Positions 17,643 to 26,236 of a DNA stretch of 64,000 bases are shown here, piece after piece. This DNA comes from Insulibacter thermoxylanivorax. Its GTDB lineage: Bacteria; Bacillota; Bacilli; Paenibacillales; DA-C8. The notes below the pieces were generated by a model. The model saw only the letters and a program-made list of their open reading frames with translations. It was not told the origin of the DNA and searched no databases. Position numbers and translations under genes: made by a program. Position 1 is the stretch's first letter. Each line of letters starts with the position of its first letter. The stretch covers positions 62,001 through 126,000 of the forward strand of contig NZ_BMAQ01000009.1 of NCBI RefSeq assembly GCF_015472005.1, written 5' to 3'.

Positions 17643-18601
17643 GACGCTTCACTCCCTTCGAAGTAACGCAAGTAGATCTCGTCCAGACCGAAGGTTTTCT
17701 GCTTCAAGGACAGCAGCTGTACCTTGTGATTGACTACCAATTCTGCGATCTGCGGCGAGATATCCGCATGCGCGCGCATGATCCACTCATCGCTCCCAGC
17801 GTCGTGCTGCAGCGAGATCGCATGCTCCAGCCCGCGGATCTCTTCGATCAGCGTATCCGGAGACTGCGACAGACGGAAGCGAATCTCGACCTTCTCGTCG
17901 GGGAACAGCTGGTTCGCCAGAGATTCCACATCGCCTTGAGCGAGCAGCTTGCCGCGGACGAACAGTCCTACCCTGTCGCAAACCTCCTGCACCTGGTGCA
18001 GCTGGTGAGAAGACAAGAGCACGGTGATCTTCTCCTGTCTGCTCAAACGGCGGATGAGCTGCATCAATTCCTTGATCCCTTCCGGGTCAAGCCCCAGGGT
18101 CGGCTCATCGAGGATGATCACTTCAGGCCGTTTGATCAACACATCGGCAAGACCCAAGCGCTGCCTCATCCCGCGCGAGTAGGTGCCGACTTTTTTGAAT
18201 TTGGCCTCCGTCAATCCCACTTGCTCCAGCAAGCGGTCGGCTTCCTTCCGTCCTTCCTCATCGGGTATGCCGTTGAGCCGCGCTGTGAACATCAGGTTCT
18301 CCACGGCATTCATATCATCATAGAAGCCGACATCGTCGGCCAGATAGCCAACCTTCTTCTTCACAAGGATCGGCTGCCGCGTCGGATCCACGCCGCATAC
18401 GACCGCCGATCCTTCACTCGGCTCCGTCATCCCGAGCATCATGAGGATCGTCGTGGACTTCCCCGCACCGTTGGGTCCCAGCAGCCCGAATATCTCACCG
18501 CGCCGAATCGTCAAGCTGAGGCGGTCGACGGCCACCAGATCGCCGTAGCGTTTCGTTAGACCGTTCAGCGTGATGACGGGATCTTCCATCGTGCTGCCCA
18601 T
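17639..18601 (-). CDS. ABC transporter ATP-binding protein
   Basis: 320-residue ABC ATPase with Walker A GPNGAGKST, signature YSRGMRQR, Walker B IILDEPTLGLD and H-loop SSHQLHQ, followed by the ~80-residue C-terminal extension found in exporter ATPases. It begins 3 bp after the NEW3 gene stop, with GGGAGGAG as ribosome-binding site. It pairs with the permease at 16683-17642. Confidence 0.93.
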   Translation of the reverse strand: MGSTMEDPVITLNGLTKRYGDLVAVDRLSLTIRRGEIFGLLGPNGAGKSTTILMMLGMTEPSEGSAVVCGVDPTRQPILVKKKVGYLADDVGFYDDMNAVENLMFTARLNGIPDEEGRKEADRLLEQVGLTEAKFKKVGTYSRGMRQRLGLADVLIKRPEVIILDEPTLGLDPEGIKELMQLIRRLSRQEKITVLLSSHQLHQVQEVCDRVGLFVRGKLLAQGDVESLANQLFPDEKVEIRFRLSQSPDTLIEEIRGLEHAISLQHDAGSDEWIMRAHADISPQIAELVVNHKVQLLSLKQKTFGLDEIYLRYFEGSEAS

Positions 18602-18604
18602 CGT

Positions 18605-19759
18605 TTATCTCCTCCCGTATTTGCGGATTAAGTAATAGATACCTCCGATAACAACGGCGATGATCAATACTCCGATCCAACCCCACAACATCGACGTCTC
18701 TACGGTGATGCGGAAAGTCGCGCTGTCCGAGACCTCCGATGTACGAGCGGTGATGCTGGCAACATAATCCCCGGCGATCGACGCTTTGTCCGCCTTGATC
18801 ACGGCTTGCACGTTGACAGATTCACCCGCCGGCAGATGGTCGATCACAGCCGGTTCGAAGGTTACTTCCCAGTTCGTCGGACTAACGGAGCTCAGATTGA
18901 TATCCGATAGGTCAGCTGTGCCCGTATTCTTGATCACCAGATCGATAGTCTTCTGTCCGCCCGCAGTAATATTCGTGCTGAGCACCCCGTTTGCTGTGGT
19001 GACCTGGAGATCATAAGTACCCGTAATCACAACTTCCAGCTCTTGCTCCACACTTGTCTCATTGTTCACGGCACGAATCGGAATCTTGTACGTACCCGCT
19101 TCGACCTCAGTCGGCGGCGTGACCTTCACAGCGATCGTCTCTGTATCGAACGGATCCACCTGGACAGAGGTGACGCTGTTGCCGCTTACCCGGAACTCCA
19201 CTCTCCAGCCCGGATCCGTCGCTGCTTGCAGCGCATAGGTCTGCTCATCCGCCGATTGGTTCTCGAGCTTCGCCGTGAAGGTGAAGTCCGAATCCGAATG
19301 ACCTTGTAAATTCGGCTGGTCCACGGTCAGATCCGTACTGTAGATCCCTTGCTCCGTCACGGTAACCGTCAGCGGAAGCTTGTTCACCCCGTCGACTTGC
19401 ACATTGAAGTTATAGGTGCCCCGATCGACGAGATATGGAACTTCCACGCGCAGATTAAGCGTTTCCGAACTGTTCGGTTTAACGGAGATGCGATCGATGC
19501 TGTAAGAACCCGATTGCAAAGTATAAGTCCAATCCTGCGGCAGACCTGCTACGCTGATCGTATTGGTTTGCACGGATGAAGTATTGTTGATGACCTCTAT
19601 GGAATAGGAGATTTTCTCCCCGGGCGTAACCGCTATACTGGCGAACTTCGTGTACAGATCTAATTCAGCCGCCGCGTATACCGGTGTTACCCCCAGAGTC
19701 AGCATGAACAGCAGCGTCGACAGCAATACTAAACTGCCTCTTTTTATCTTGTCTTTCAT
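18605..19759 (-). CDS. NEW3/CARDB-type surface protein of an ABC exporter operon
   Basis: 384-residue protein with a signal peptide (about 1-29, ending YAAAE), three or four Ig-like repeats of the NEW3/alpha-galactosidase-associated or CARDB kind (around 35-130, 145-240, 250-345), then a single C-terminal membrane helix (WGWIGVLIIAVVIGGIYYLI) and a short basic tail. It is therefore anchored with the repeats outside. It is the first gene of the operon with an ATPase and permease. It may be an extracellular adaptor for the exporter; no direct function is known to me. Possible PhoP boxes lie upstream. Confidence 0.8.
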   Translation of the reverse strand: MKDKIKRGSLVLLSTLLFMLTLGVTPVYAAAELDLYTKFASIAVTPGEKISYSIEVINNTSSVQTNTISVAGLPQDWTYTLQSGSYSIDRISVKPNSSETLNLRVEVPYLVDRGTYNFNVQVDGVNKLPLTVTVTEQGIYSTDLTVDQPNLQGHSDSDFTFTAKLENQSADEQTYALQAATDPGWRVEFRVSGNSVTSVQVDPFDTETIAVKVTPPTEVEAGTYKIPIRAVNNETSVEQELEVVITGTYDLQVTTANGVLSTNITAGGQKTIDLVIKNTGTADLSDINLSSVSPTNWEVTFEPAVIDHLPAGESVNVQAVIKADKASIAGDYVASITARTSEVSDSATFRITVETSMLWGWIGVLIIAVVIGGIYYLIRKYGRR

Positions 19760-19803
19760 CTGTTCAACCCCTCCAGATTCATTTAGTAATTATTTCATCT
19801 AAG

Positions 19804-19858
19804 AGTATAAGGCGTGAAAATTAAACATAGTTAAATGCAACCTTAAAGGAACATTAAA
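19804..19858 (-). promoter_or_regulatory. Promoter with four TTTAA direct repeats, possible PhoP boxes
   Basis: On the minus strand a TATACT -10 (19804-19809) is preceded by TTTAAT, TTTAAC, TTTAAG and TTTAAT at 19820, 19830, 19842 and 19853 (10-12 bp apart). This covers about -23 to -61. Spacing and position resemble B. subtilis PhoP-activated promoters, whose repeats are TTAACA-like. There is no good -35. PhoP control is an inference. Confidence 0.5.
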
Positions 19859-20021
19859 TTTGCTCTGCATACAGGATTCCGCGCAACTTCTGCCGAAGGA
19901 GTTGCGTTAGAGACTAATGGGGAAATTTACGAGGAAACTCGCGGCAACGATCAAAACACCCTGCCCTTGATCGGCCCATTCAACACTACAGCGAAGACAT
20001 GAAGGAGATGAAACTTCCGAT

Positions 20022-21242
20022 ATGCGTAGGTGGATAACAACATGCTGTGCTGCCCTGCTGCTGCTAAGCGGATGCAGCGATGCCAATCAGGATCAATCGT
20101 CGGCGAATTCCGAACGGTCCCAAGGACAGCATAGGAATCAGGAGAATGCACAGGAAGCATGGACGATGCAGGTAAACAATCCGAATGCCGACAATGATTC
20201 GGGAGAAGGAGTAATCGAGGCAAGCGAACCGCGCGGACCTGAACTGGCCGCACATGTTCCGCTGCAACGGCTGGACGGCACCACGGCCGAAGCTCCAGCG
20301 CAGGTCATCGTCAATGAAGCGATCGGATATTATATATATATCTTGCCGGGTTATCGCAGCGAAGTGAACCCGGATACCGGCACCCTGACCCTCCAGACCG
20401 CCGACGGCAGCGGACAAGCGGTGATCGAAGCCTTGCCTGTGCAGGCTGATCTCCAGCAAGCAGCCGATGAACTGCAGAGCTTGTTGCAGCGAATCGACGA
20501 GAATATGCTGCAGATCACCGAATATAAGAAGTTCTCGTTCTGGGAGGATGCATACATATACAGAGCTTATCGAGCGGGCGAGCGGTTGACGGCGATCCTC
20601 AAGGAGATCCATGGGATTCCGCTGCGCATCTCGGTCAGCGAGCCGCCGGAAGTTTCGGCCTTGAACACCATCATGGCGATGATCAGCACGATCCATACCG
20701 AAGATTACGACAAACTGCTTGCGATCGACGAGCGTGCCGCTCAAGAGCGCATCCTGCAGGCCGTGCAGCTGCAGAAGACGATCATCGAACAGTTCAGCGA
20801 TGATGAGAGCGAGGCCGAAGAGCGTAATGCCGGCAATACCGAATCCCTGCCGCCGGCAGACAGCGGGCCGGCCATCCTCACACTTTCTGAACTCATCACG
20901 CGGGACGATGAATTGACCGCTTATATGGAGACGGTCTATACCCCCGATGCTGCCCGCACAGCCGTGCAGCTCTTGGGGATCAGGAATACCGCTGAAGGTA
21001 TCCAAGCAGCCGCACCGGCTCAGGAAGCCGTTTCCCTCATCTGGGAAGAAGCGGAGATCAACTTGATCAGCGGGTCCGATACGGACAAGCGCTACTTGGT
21101 CCGGGTACCCGTTGATGCGGAGGGGACTTCGCTGCTGCGGGAGATCGAATTCAGGAAACTGAACGCCGGCTGGCGCATCCATACGCCATTGGATCTGCAT
21201 ACCGTCCTGCCGCCAGCGGAGAGCACCGCAGCAGCACGCTGA
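20022..21242 (+). CDS. Lipoprotein of unknown function
   Basis: 406-residue predicted lipoprotein with signal peptide and lipobox LLLSGCS (cysteine near residue 18), a polar low-complexity linker rich in N, Q, S and E to about residue 75, then a folded part. I do not recognise a family. Features include IGYYIYILPGYRS near residue 105 and an acidic stretch DDESEAEERNAG near 265. The start has GGAG about 15 bp upstream (GAAGGAGATGAAACTTCCGAT, shortened spacing is imperfect). It is divergent from the NEW3 operon and convergent with hemD. Confidence 0.7.
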   Translation: MRRWITTCCAALLLLSGCSDANQDQSSANSERSQGQHRNQENAQEAWTMQVNNPNADNDSGEGVIEASEPRGPELAAHVPLQRLDGTTAEAPAQVIVNEAIGYYIYILPGYRSEVNPDTGTLTLQTADGSGQAVIEALPVQADLQQAADELQSLLQRIDENMLQITEYKKFSFWEDAYIYRAYRAGERLTAILKEIHGIPLRISVSEPPEVSALNTIMAMISTIHTEDYDKLLAIDERAAQERILQAVQLQKTIIEQFSDDESEAEERNAGNTESLPPADSGPAILTLSELITRDDELTAYMETVYTPDAARTAVQLLGIRNTAEGIQAAAPAQEAVSLIWEEAEINLISGSDTDKRYLVRVPVDAEGTSLLREIEFRKLNAGWRIHTPLDLHTVLPPAESTAAAR

Positions 21243-21287
21243 GACCGGTCCATAATAAATATCAGAAGCATAATCAGAAGCACCAGA

Positions 21288-21333
21288 GGCACACTGGAGC
21301 CGGCGATCCTGACGATCGCCCGGTCCGTGTGCC
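21288..21333. terminator. Hairpin between the lipoprotein gene and hemD
   Basis: Outer arms GGCACAC/GTGTGCC and inner arms CCGG/CCGG and CGATC/GATCG lie between two convergent genes. There is no pronounced U-tract. Confidence 0.6.
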
Positions 21334-21338
21334 CCTGA

Positions 21339-22157
21339 TCATGTTTGGTCGTTTATGCCGGCGAAGTAGCGATTCAACTCAACGATCATCCCGCCCATCC
21401 GCTGGTTGCTCGGCTGTACGATGCGCGTGATCCCCCACTCCTCCATGGCTTCGGCGGTCACCCTGCCTACAGCCGCAGCGAGCGTTGGACCATTCAGCCG
21501 GGCACGCAGCTCTTCCAGCCGTCCGAACCGCTCAGCAGCCTGGAACAGGTGATGCACTTGCAGCGCACTCGTGCAAGCTACAGCGTCGTATCGGCCCGCC
21601 AAGATCTCCGCGATAAACGTCCGCAGCTCTTCCTCAGGCGGAGGCGTATTGATATAAGGCATAATCTCATCATATACCGCCCCCTCCTCCGTCAGCCAGC
21701 GCTGCAGCGCGGGGGACGGCTCCCCGTACAGCTGTACCGCAAACCGCTGCCCGCGGATCGGGATGCCGGCAAACTGACGGATCAAACCGCGGACACTGCC
21801 GTCATCATCGGTGACATCCGGCTCTATGCCAAGACCCTTCAAGAAATTCCTCGTCTTGTATCCCCTGGCCGCAATCTTCACCTGCCGCATAAACTCGATC
21901 AGCTGTTCTCCCAACCCAAGGCCTTCCGCCCGCTCGAGCAGGGTCTGTGAACCGATGCCCGTCGTTAGGACCAACCAATCCGCTCCTTCCGTAAGCAGCC
22001 GCTTAAGATCCGGCGCCACCTGCTGTTCATCCAGAAGCACCGTCCCTTGGGTTGGCCGTATATGGGCGATTCCACCCATATTGGCGATCAGCTGACTGAT
22101 CTCCTCTCCTTTGCGCCCTCCGGTGACGGCGATATGCTTGTCCTGCAGCCCTTTCAT
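21339..22157 (-). CDS. hemD: Uroporphyrinogen-III synthase (HemD family)
   Basis: 272-residue protein with the HEM4 fold: N-terminal KHIAVTGGRKGEEISQLIANMGG, the middle DWLVLTTGIGSQTLL and a C-terminal part with DAVACTSALQVHH and AAVGRVTAEAMEEWG. It closes hydroxymethylbilane to uroporphyrinogen III in haem, sirohaem and cobalamin synthesis. An in-frame start exists at 22193, but the ATG at 22157 has GGAGGG upstream. It stands alone, away from other hem genes, so it may be a second copy or a paralogue with a different role. Confidence 0.85.
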   Translation of the reverse strand: MKGLQDKHIAVTGGRKGEEISQLIANMGGIAHIRPTQGTVLLDEQQVAPDLKRLLTEGADWLVLTTGIGSQTLLERAEGLGLGEQLIEFMRQVKIAARGYKTRNFLKGLGIEPDVTDDDGSVRGLIRQFAGIPIRGQRFAVQLYGEPSPALQRWLTEEGAVYDEIMPYINTPPPEEELRTFIAEILAGRYDAVACTSALQVHHLFQAAERFGRLEELRARLNGPTLAAAVGRVTAEAMEEWGITRIVQPSNQRMGGMIVELNRYFAGINDQT

Positions 22158-22327
22158 ACATTCAGCCCTCCTGCAACTGGATGAGAGCGGCACTCCTCGG
22201 TGCTCTTGTCGGGCCCATCAGATGTCCTTTGGCATCTGCCGCTCATCCGAGTCTTATATTATCTTCCAATATACCATCTCTAAGAGTATTTGGAACACAA
22301 GTTCATAACAATATGATGACAAAAGAA

Positions 22328-22354
22328 GAAACCGCCGGCGAAACCGGCGGTTTC
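22328..22354 (-). terminator. Terminator after the YhcN-like gene
   Basis: Arms GAAACCGCCGG and CCGGCGGTTTC with a 5-nt loop. On the minus strand TTCTTTT follows. Confidence 0.9.
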
Positions 22355-22370
22355 TCTTTAGGCTGCAATG

Positions 22371-22934
22371 TCAACGTGCATTCGGGAAGATCCGGTCGAT
22401 GATCTCGACGATTTCCTCAACGAATCCTTCCACAGGGCGGCCTTGACGAAGATCATCGATATACGAATCAACCCGCTCGATAAAATCGGGGTTCGTCGAT
22501 ACATAAACATGATCCACGGTATCATCCACCCTGCGCACCGCTTGTGCGATCTGGTGTTCCATCGTCCTTGTTAACTCGGCGCCATTCTCGAGAACGGCGG
22601 CAACATAAGCATTGTGTTCTGTTTTGAGCACATATGCACTTTGTACGAAAGCCAGCTGAACGATCTCATCCGCTGCTCTCTCTGCAACCTGATACTCGAC
22701 ATCCTGGTCTCCGGCATTCATCTGATTCCTTTGATTCATCGGGTTCATCGGATCGCCGCCGCGAGCGCCGCGGTTCCATGCATCCCCGCGGTTTTGCTGT
22801 TGCATCTCATACTGATTCTGCTGCTGTCCATTCCGATCCATTCCTTGATCATCGGCTCGGTTGTCGCCGCAGCCAGCAGCGAGCAGCCCCGCTATAAGAC
22901 ATGCGGTGATCGTGATGCTGATCTTCTTATACAT
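22371..22934 (-). CDS. YhcN/YlaJ-family sporulation lipoprotein
   Basis: 187-residue lipoprotein. The signal peptide ends at the lipobox LLAAGCG (cysteine near 22). A linker rich in N, Q, M and G (about 25-75) follows, then a compact domain containing AYVAAVLENGAELT and VDHVYVSTNPDFIERVDSY, which is the YhcN/YlaJ fold. Relatives are spore coat or germination lipoproteins. The longer frame begins at 22991, but the ATG at 22934 directly precedes the signal peptide. Confidence 0.85.
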   Translation of the reverse strand: MYKKISITITACLIAGLLAAGCGDNRADDQGMDRNGQQQNQYEMQQQNRGDAWNRGARGGDPMNPMNQRNQMNAGDQDVEYQVAERAADEIVQLAFVQSAYVLKTEHNAYVAAVLENGAELTRTMEHQIAQAVRRVDDTVDHVYVSTNPDFIERVDSYIDDLRQGRPVEGFVEEIVEIIDRIFPNAR

Positions 22935-23067
22935 CTCATCTTCACCCCGTCTGTGATGGAATTCATGCTTTATCTTTCCACAGATCCTCACAGATCATGC
23001 AGGGCGTTCAGCATCCTCCCCATGCTTTCACGCTAGGAACTCGATTTCTGAATCCCTTACTCCGTAA

Positions 23068-23832
23068 TCAATACTCGATCGTAATCAGAGGCGTTCCTAA
23101 GGTGAGGCGATACCCATCTCCTGTAGTCAAATGATGAACAGCTGCCTGCAGATGAATCTCTTGACCCGCTGCCGTTATCCAGCGGTGCAAGCGGGGCACG
23201 GTATACGTCATGCTTGCGGAGCGCAGATCCTGATAGGCATGGATCGACTCGGTGCGGTGCGCACCTGCTCCCTCCAGACGATCCCAGAACTCATCGGCAT
23301 GCAGGACCTCCTTCATATCAGCTTGTAAGTTCAGCCGCCAATCACTCTGTATCCCCAACGCCAGCAGTCTGGCATCGAGGTGCTGGAACCACTCGCTGTA
23401 CCGCTCCATCTCTTCCAAAGACTCAGATTCCAATCTGACGACGACAAGCGCCTCGCCGCCGGACTGCTGCTGAACACTCACCGCCAGCCGCGTAAGGCTG
23501 CTAAGCGCAGCCATGCCCGTGTCCGACCGGCTTGAACCGCTGTTTAGGATCATCTGTACAACATCGGACGCTTCCTCTCCCTCAGTCAGTTTGATCATAC
23601 CGATCTTCATCGCCGTCAGCGCCATATCTGAACCGCTCACTTCCTCCAGCAGATTCGCCATCCAAGTTAGATCCTGGATCACCCCTTCCGCTCCATGCCC
23701 GTCCTGCTCCTCCGCATTCGACGCATAGGCCGTTACAGAAACCGCTGCTGCGATGACCACGATGAAACCCAAGCATAGGATATTCATCATAGATAACCCC
23801 TGAACGATTCGCGTTTTGCGCATCCGCACCAT
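23068..23832 (-). CDS. ywmB: YwmB-family protein
   Basis: 254-residue protein with an N-terminal membrane anchor or signal sequence (MMNILCLGFIVVIAAAVSVTAYA, about 15-37) and a two-lobed body. The C-terminal strands QEIHLQAAVHHLTTGDGYRL and the closing TPLITIEY match the YwmB family (Pfam TATA-box-binding-like fold). The cellular role is unknown; it is a widespread sporeformer protein. It has no obvious operon partner. Confidence 0.75.
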   Translation of the reverse strand: MVRMRKTRIVQGLSMMNILCLGFIVVIAAAVSVTAYASNAEEQDGHGAEGVIQDLTWMANLLEEVSGSDMALTAMKIGMIKLTEGEEASDVVQMILNSGSSRSDTGMAALSSLTRLAVSVQQQSGGEALVVVRLESESLEEMERYSEWFQHLDARLLALGIQSDWRLNLQADMKEVLHADEFWDRLEGAGAHRTESIHAYQDLRSASMTYTVPRLHRWITAAGQEIHLQAAVHHLTTGDGYRLTLGTPLITIEY

Positions 23833-24030
23833 GTCCAGACACCCCGCTCATAACTTACAGATTCTATGAATCTCGTAATCTTTCTTTATTTCCAGCATCC
23901 CCATTTTGAAGTTTTCTATACATGGAGATTTTCATAGATTGGCAGATGGATTTAATATACCAAGGTTAGAAAAAGAAAAGAGACAGATAGAAAAGACTCT
24001 CATATGAACAGTCCAGCTCAGCAGAACAGC

Positions 24031-24061
24031 AAAAAAGCTGCCCGCCGAATGACGAGCAGCT
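24031..24061 (-). terminator. Terminator after the thioredoxin-like gene
   Basis: AGCTGC and GCAGCT arms with a 14-nt loop. The minus strand continues with TTTTTT. Confidence 0.9.
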
Positions 24062-24125
24062 GATGAGCGAGAAGTACGACTTGGATATTCAATTTAGATC
24101 ATCGATCTAAATCGCCAGGATCTCT

Positions 24126-24449
24126 TTATGCTTCGATCGAAGCGAGATACTCCCTTACCTCTTCCGGTGTCTTGGCGAATTTGCTGTGCAGATGGGCGAT
24201 CTTCTCGCCGCTGCGATACACGAGCAGGCTTGGAATGCCGCGCACATCGTTCTCCTCTGCGATCGGCTGCAGCTCTTCCGCATTCAGCTCATACCAGCGC
24301 TTGTCCTGATGCTCCTCGATGATCTCGCCGATGAACCGGTCCAGGTTCTTGCAATCGGGGCACCACGTTGTATAGTATTTGATCACGGTCAGCTGATCCG
24401 ATGCGATCACTTGTCTATATTGTTCTTCAGAAGTAATCTTCTCCATCAT
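24126..24449 (-). CDS. Thioredoxin-like protein (YtpP type)
   Basis: 107-residue thioredoxin fold with the active site WCPDC near residues 29-33 and the cis-proline in RGIPSLLVY. The WCPDC motif, rather than WCGPC, places it with YtpP-like low-molecular-weight thioredoxins that act in thiol exchange. It is cytoplasmic, with no signal peptide. Two adjacent ATG codons occur at the start; the first is taken, with AGGAG 10 bp upstream. It seems monocistronic. Confidence 0.88.
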   Translation of the reverse strand: MMEKITSEEQYRQVIASDQLTVIKYYTTWCPDCKNLDRFIGEIIEEHQDKRWYELNAEELQPIAEENDVRGIPSLLVYRSGEKIAHLHSKFAKTPEEVREYLASIEA

Positions 24450-24514
24450 CTGTTCTTCATCTCCTATCTTCTGTATATACTTACGAATCTATAGTATCAC
24501 ACTGCCGCCATTTC

Positions 24515-26236
24515 TCATAGCCCGAACGGCCCGAACCGGATCACCGTCAGCACGATGAACAGAGCGATGCCGACGCTGAGGACCAGCCGGTCAACGCGAT
24601 TCATCCGCAAGCGAAGGCTGCTCGTGCGGCGTCCGTTGAAGCTCGACAATCCGCGAACATGCATCGCTGTCGTCAGCTCAGAGGCTAATTGGAAAAGCGA
24701 GATGATCAGCGGGATGAAAACCGGCGGGAGCTGACTGATGCGGAGCCCCTCCTTGCGCCTGCTGATCTTGCCCCGTGCCCGCACGATCTTGCTGAAGCGC
24801 TGATACTCCTCATACAGCACCGGGATGAAGCGCAGCATCAGCGATCCCCCGAGGGACAGCGCCTCCACCGGCAGCTTCAGATGACGAAGGAAACCAAGGC
24901 TTTGATCGATCGCCCGCTTCATCATCAATTGGCTCGTCGTAACGGCCAGCACCACACCGAGCAGCGAGATGAACACGAGCTTCGACAGTTCGAAGATGGT
25001 GCGCAGCGACGCGGTTAGATCCAGCCGTATACCGTGTATGCTTCCCTCAAAGGACAGTCCCGTGATCAGGACAGAGAGCAGGATGAAGATGAGCAATGGC
25101 AACACCGCCTTCAGCAGCAGTCTCCATGGTGCGCGGCTGTAGAGCATCATCGCCGCCGCGATCATCCCTCCTGCGTACAGGCCAAGCCAGCTGTTCTGGA
25201 TGATGATCCCGAGGGATAAGAGCAGGAAGGAGAGCCATTTTACGCGGGGATCAAGCCGCCGCAGCAATTCCGGGGCAGCAGAAGAACTGAAAGAATCAAC
25301 GGCTCCTGAACGCCCTGCTCCCAGCCGGGGTGCCCGTTCTTCCAAGTTCCCATCGTTCGTATGCCCCCGGAGCCGGAGCCCTTGTCCTTCCGCCGCCCGA
25401 TCTCCAGGAGCTTGCAGCAGCGCCTGTGCCATCTCTTCCGGTGACGGCAGCTCGCCGCTTCGCGGCATCTCCCCGCCCGCTTGCCGCAGCAGCTCGACGA
25501 AGCGCAGGACTGCCGGCGCCTTAAGGCCGGCCGCTTCCAGATCTGCAGCAGATATCCAGTTCTCGCCGCGACTCGCCTGCAGGACCGCCCGGCCTTCTTG
25601 CAGCACGATCAGGTGATCGGCATAGGGAAGCAGCGTGTCCAGATCATGCGTAGCGATGACGAGGGTGTATCCTTGCTTCCGCCGCTCCGTGATAAACTTC
25701 AGCAGCGCTCCTACCCCTTGCGCATCCAGCCCCGCCGTCGGTTCATCCAGCAGCAGCCACCGCGGCTCGGGAGCCATAGTGGAGGCCAAGGCCGTCCTTC
25801 TCCTCTGCCCGCCGCTCAGCGTCTGAGGAATCGCATGACGGAGGGACGGTGCGAGTCCCATCAGTTCCATCGCTGCGGTTACCCGCCCGGCCGCTTCCTC
25901 CTTCGGAAGCCTCAGGTACTTCAGGGAATACAGAATCTCCCGTTCCACGGTCTGCGCGAATAGCTGCTGCTCGGGATATTGGAAGACACAGCCGATGTTC
26001 TTCAGCACCTCGAGATTCGGTTTGCCCTTCTCCCAGAGCGAGTGCGCATCATAATGGATGCTGCCCGCGCGAAGGGGGATCAGACCGGAGAGGGCATCGA
26101 GCAGCGTGGACTTGCCCGCCCCGTTATGACCCGCGATCAGTGTAATACTCGCATCGGGGATGATGAGATCAAGTTCATGCAGGATGCCGCGGCCGCGAAG
26201 ATCGGCGACGGATACGCCGGCTACTTGGATCGCCAT
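24515..26236 (-). CDS. ECF transporter ATPase fused to T component (EcfA2-EcfT)
   Basis: 573-residue fusion. The N-terminal part (about 1-235) is an ECF ATPase with GHNGAGKST, Q-loop FQYPEQQL, signature LSGGQRRR, Walker B LLLDEPTAGLD and an intact H-loop ATHDLDT. A linker of about 90 residues rich in E, G, R and A follows. The C-terminal ~245 residues form an EcfT membrane component with several helices and the coupling motifs VRARGK and MHVRGL. Overlapping the upstream ATPase gene by 16 bp, it should assemble with that protein and the divergent BioY. Fusion of A and T components in one chain is uncommon. Confidence 0.9.
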   Translation of the reverse strand: MAIQVAGVSVADLRGRGILHELDLIIPDASITLIAGHNGAGKSTLLDALSGLIPLRAGSIHYDAHSLWEKGKPNLEVLKNIGCVFQYPEQQLFAQTVEREILYSLKYLRLPKEEAAGRVTAAMELMGLAPSLRHAIPQTLSGGQRRRTALASTMAPEPRWLLLDEPTAGLDAQGVGALLKFITERRKQGYTLVIATHDLDTLLPYADHLIVLQEGRAVLQASRGENWISAADLEAAGLKAPAVLRFVELLRQAGGEMPRSGELPSPEEMAQALLQAPGDRAAEGQGLRLRGHTNDGNLEERAPRLGAGRSGAVDSFSSSAAPELLRRLDPRVKWLSFLLLSLGIIIQNSWLGLYAGGMIAAAMMLYSRAPWRLLLKAVLPLLIFILLSVLITGLSFEGSIHGIRLDLTASLRTIFELSKLVFISLLGVVLAVTTSQLMMKRAIDQSLGFLRHLKLPVEALSLGGSLMLRFIPVLYEEYQRFSKIVRARGKISRRKEGLRISQLPPVFIPLIISLFQLASELTTAMHVRGLSSFNGRRTSSLRLRMNRVDRLVLSVGIALFIVLTVIRFGPFGL

